Assembly (NCBI GenBank): GCA_021776885.1
Contig: JAJFFA010000114.1
Coordinates: forward strand, 1 to 6,175
From: Planctomycetota bacterium
GTDB taxonomy: Bacteria; Planctomycetota; UBA1135; GCA-002686595
Length of the DNA stretch: 6,175 nucleotides
Direction: 5' to 3'
This document shows positions 5,823 through 6,175 of the stretch, in pieces. A program made the position numbers and the translations under genes. Every line of letters starts with the position of its first letter. Positions within the stretch are counted from its first letter, which is position 1. The notes beneath the pieces were generated by a model. It searched no databases. It had not been told where the DNA came from and was given only the letters and a program-made list of their open reading frames with translations.

Positions 5823-6175
5823 AGACGCGGGGGTACTCGATGTAGTGCGCCGTCTCGTCGGCCACCGCGCGGCCGCAGAAGCGTTCGACGACGTGGAAGG
5901 CCATATCGATGCCCGCCGCGACGCCGGCCGAGGTGATGACGCCGTCGTCGACGAAGCGGGTGTCGCGGCAGACTTCGACTGCAGGCGTCTCCGCCAGGGT
6001 GTCGAGGGCGCCGTGGTGGGTCGTGGCGCGCTTGCCGTCCAGGAGGCCGGCGCGGGCCAGGAGCAGGGAGCCCGTGCAGACCGACGTGACCAGCTCCGCG
6101 GAAGCGCCCGTGCGCTGGATCCAGGCCAGGACCTCGCCGTCCTCGAGCAGCGGGCGGGTGCCGAAGCCGCCCGGG
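5821..6175 (-). CDS. DJ-1/PfpI-family protein, C-terminal part
   Basis: The last 117 residues of a class I glutamine-amidotransferase-like (DJ-1/PfpI) protein; the start lies beyond the right edge, so probably 80-110 residues are missing. My minus-strand translation reads PGGFGTRPLL at the edge, then LVTSVCTGSLLLARAGLLDG, where the cysteine (codon 6076-6078) sits at the nucleophile elbow. KRATTHHGALD and FVDDGVITSAGVAAGIDMAF follow, and the protein ends at IEYPRV. These blocks match the isonitrile-hydratase-like branch and the sensory domain of some AraC-type regulators. The stop comes right after the domain, so no AraC DNA-binding domain is fused downstream. There is no visible export signal in this part, and a cytoplasmic location is expected. 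It is 48 nt upstream of the metalloprotease start on the same strand. Family assignment is firm; the reaction is not. Confidence 0.9.
   Translation of the reverse strand, partial: PGGFGTRPLLEDGEVLAWIQRTGASAELVTSVCTGSLLLARAGLLDGKRATTHHGALDTLAETPAVEVCRDTRFVDDGVITSAGVAAGIDMAFHVVERFCGRAVADETAHYIEYPRV

Noticed and set aside
1..6175. CRISPR array, tRNA, insertion sequence or defence system
   Set aside because: No regularly spaced repeats, tRNA-like folds, transposase or nuclease motifs were found; nearly all sequence is explained by seven conventional genes.

Overview
The window is a 6.2 kb piece of very GC-rich bacterial chromosome, densely coding, with five complete genes and two cut by the window edges. 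I see no tRNA, rRNA, CRISPR array, insertion sequence or phage gene. The best guess for the host is a Planctomycetota-type bacterium or a similar environmental lineage. This rests on three things: a heparan-N-sulfatase-like sulfatase, a secreted metzincin whose C-terminal module resembles one I recall from marine planctomycete genomes, and several Sec-exported proteins. The assignment comes from memory of protein style and not from a marker gene.

Layout. Positions 3-1628 (+) encode a type I sulfatase, probably 5'-truncated by the window edge, with a small chitobiase-like C-terminal domain. A possible intrinsic terminator (1647-1689) follows. Next is an AT-rich island holding a perfect 12-bp inverted repeat (1698-1729) that overlaps the start codon of an ArsR/SdpR-type repressor (1726-2058). 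The repressor is followed after 4 nt by a cytoplasmic AHSA1/SRPBCC protein (2063-2530) and then by a second SRPBCC protein with a lipoprotein signal peptide (2605-3189). These three probably form an autoregulated operon. A strong GC hairpin lies between the two SRPBCC genes.

On the minus strand, converging on that operon with only 13 nt between stop codons, three genes read right to left. They are a DJ-1/PfpI-family protein cut by the right edge (5821-6175), a secreted zinc metzincin protease (4081-5772) and a nitrilase-superfamily amidohydrolase with a lipoprotein-like N terminus (3203-4057). Gaps of 48 and 23 nt suggest co-transcription. A perfect small hairpin sits directly after the stop of the first gene.

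How they work together. No single pathway joins all seven genes. The sulfatase and protease fit extracellular breakdown of sulfated polysaccharide and protein. The ArsR-SRPBCC-SRPBCC set looks like a small-molecule-responsive unit with one cytoplasmic and one envelope-anchored ligand-binding domain. The PfpI-like protein and the nitrilase homolog both belong to small-molecule hydrolase/hydratase folds, but their substrates cannot be read from the sequence. The most interesting items are the operator, the paired SRPBCC proteins (the second with a possible internal start), and the exported nitrilase. I find no clear evidence of a wholly new system.
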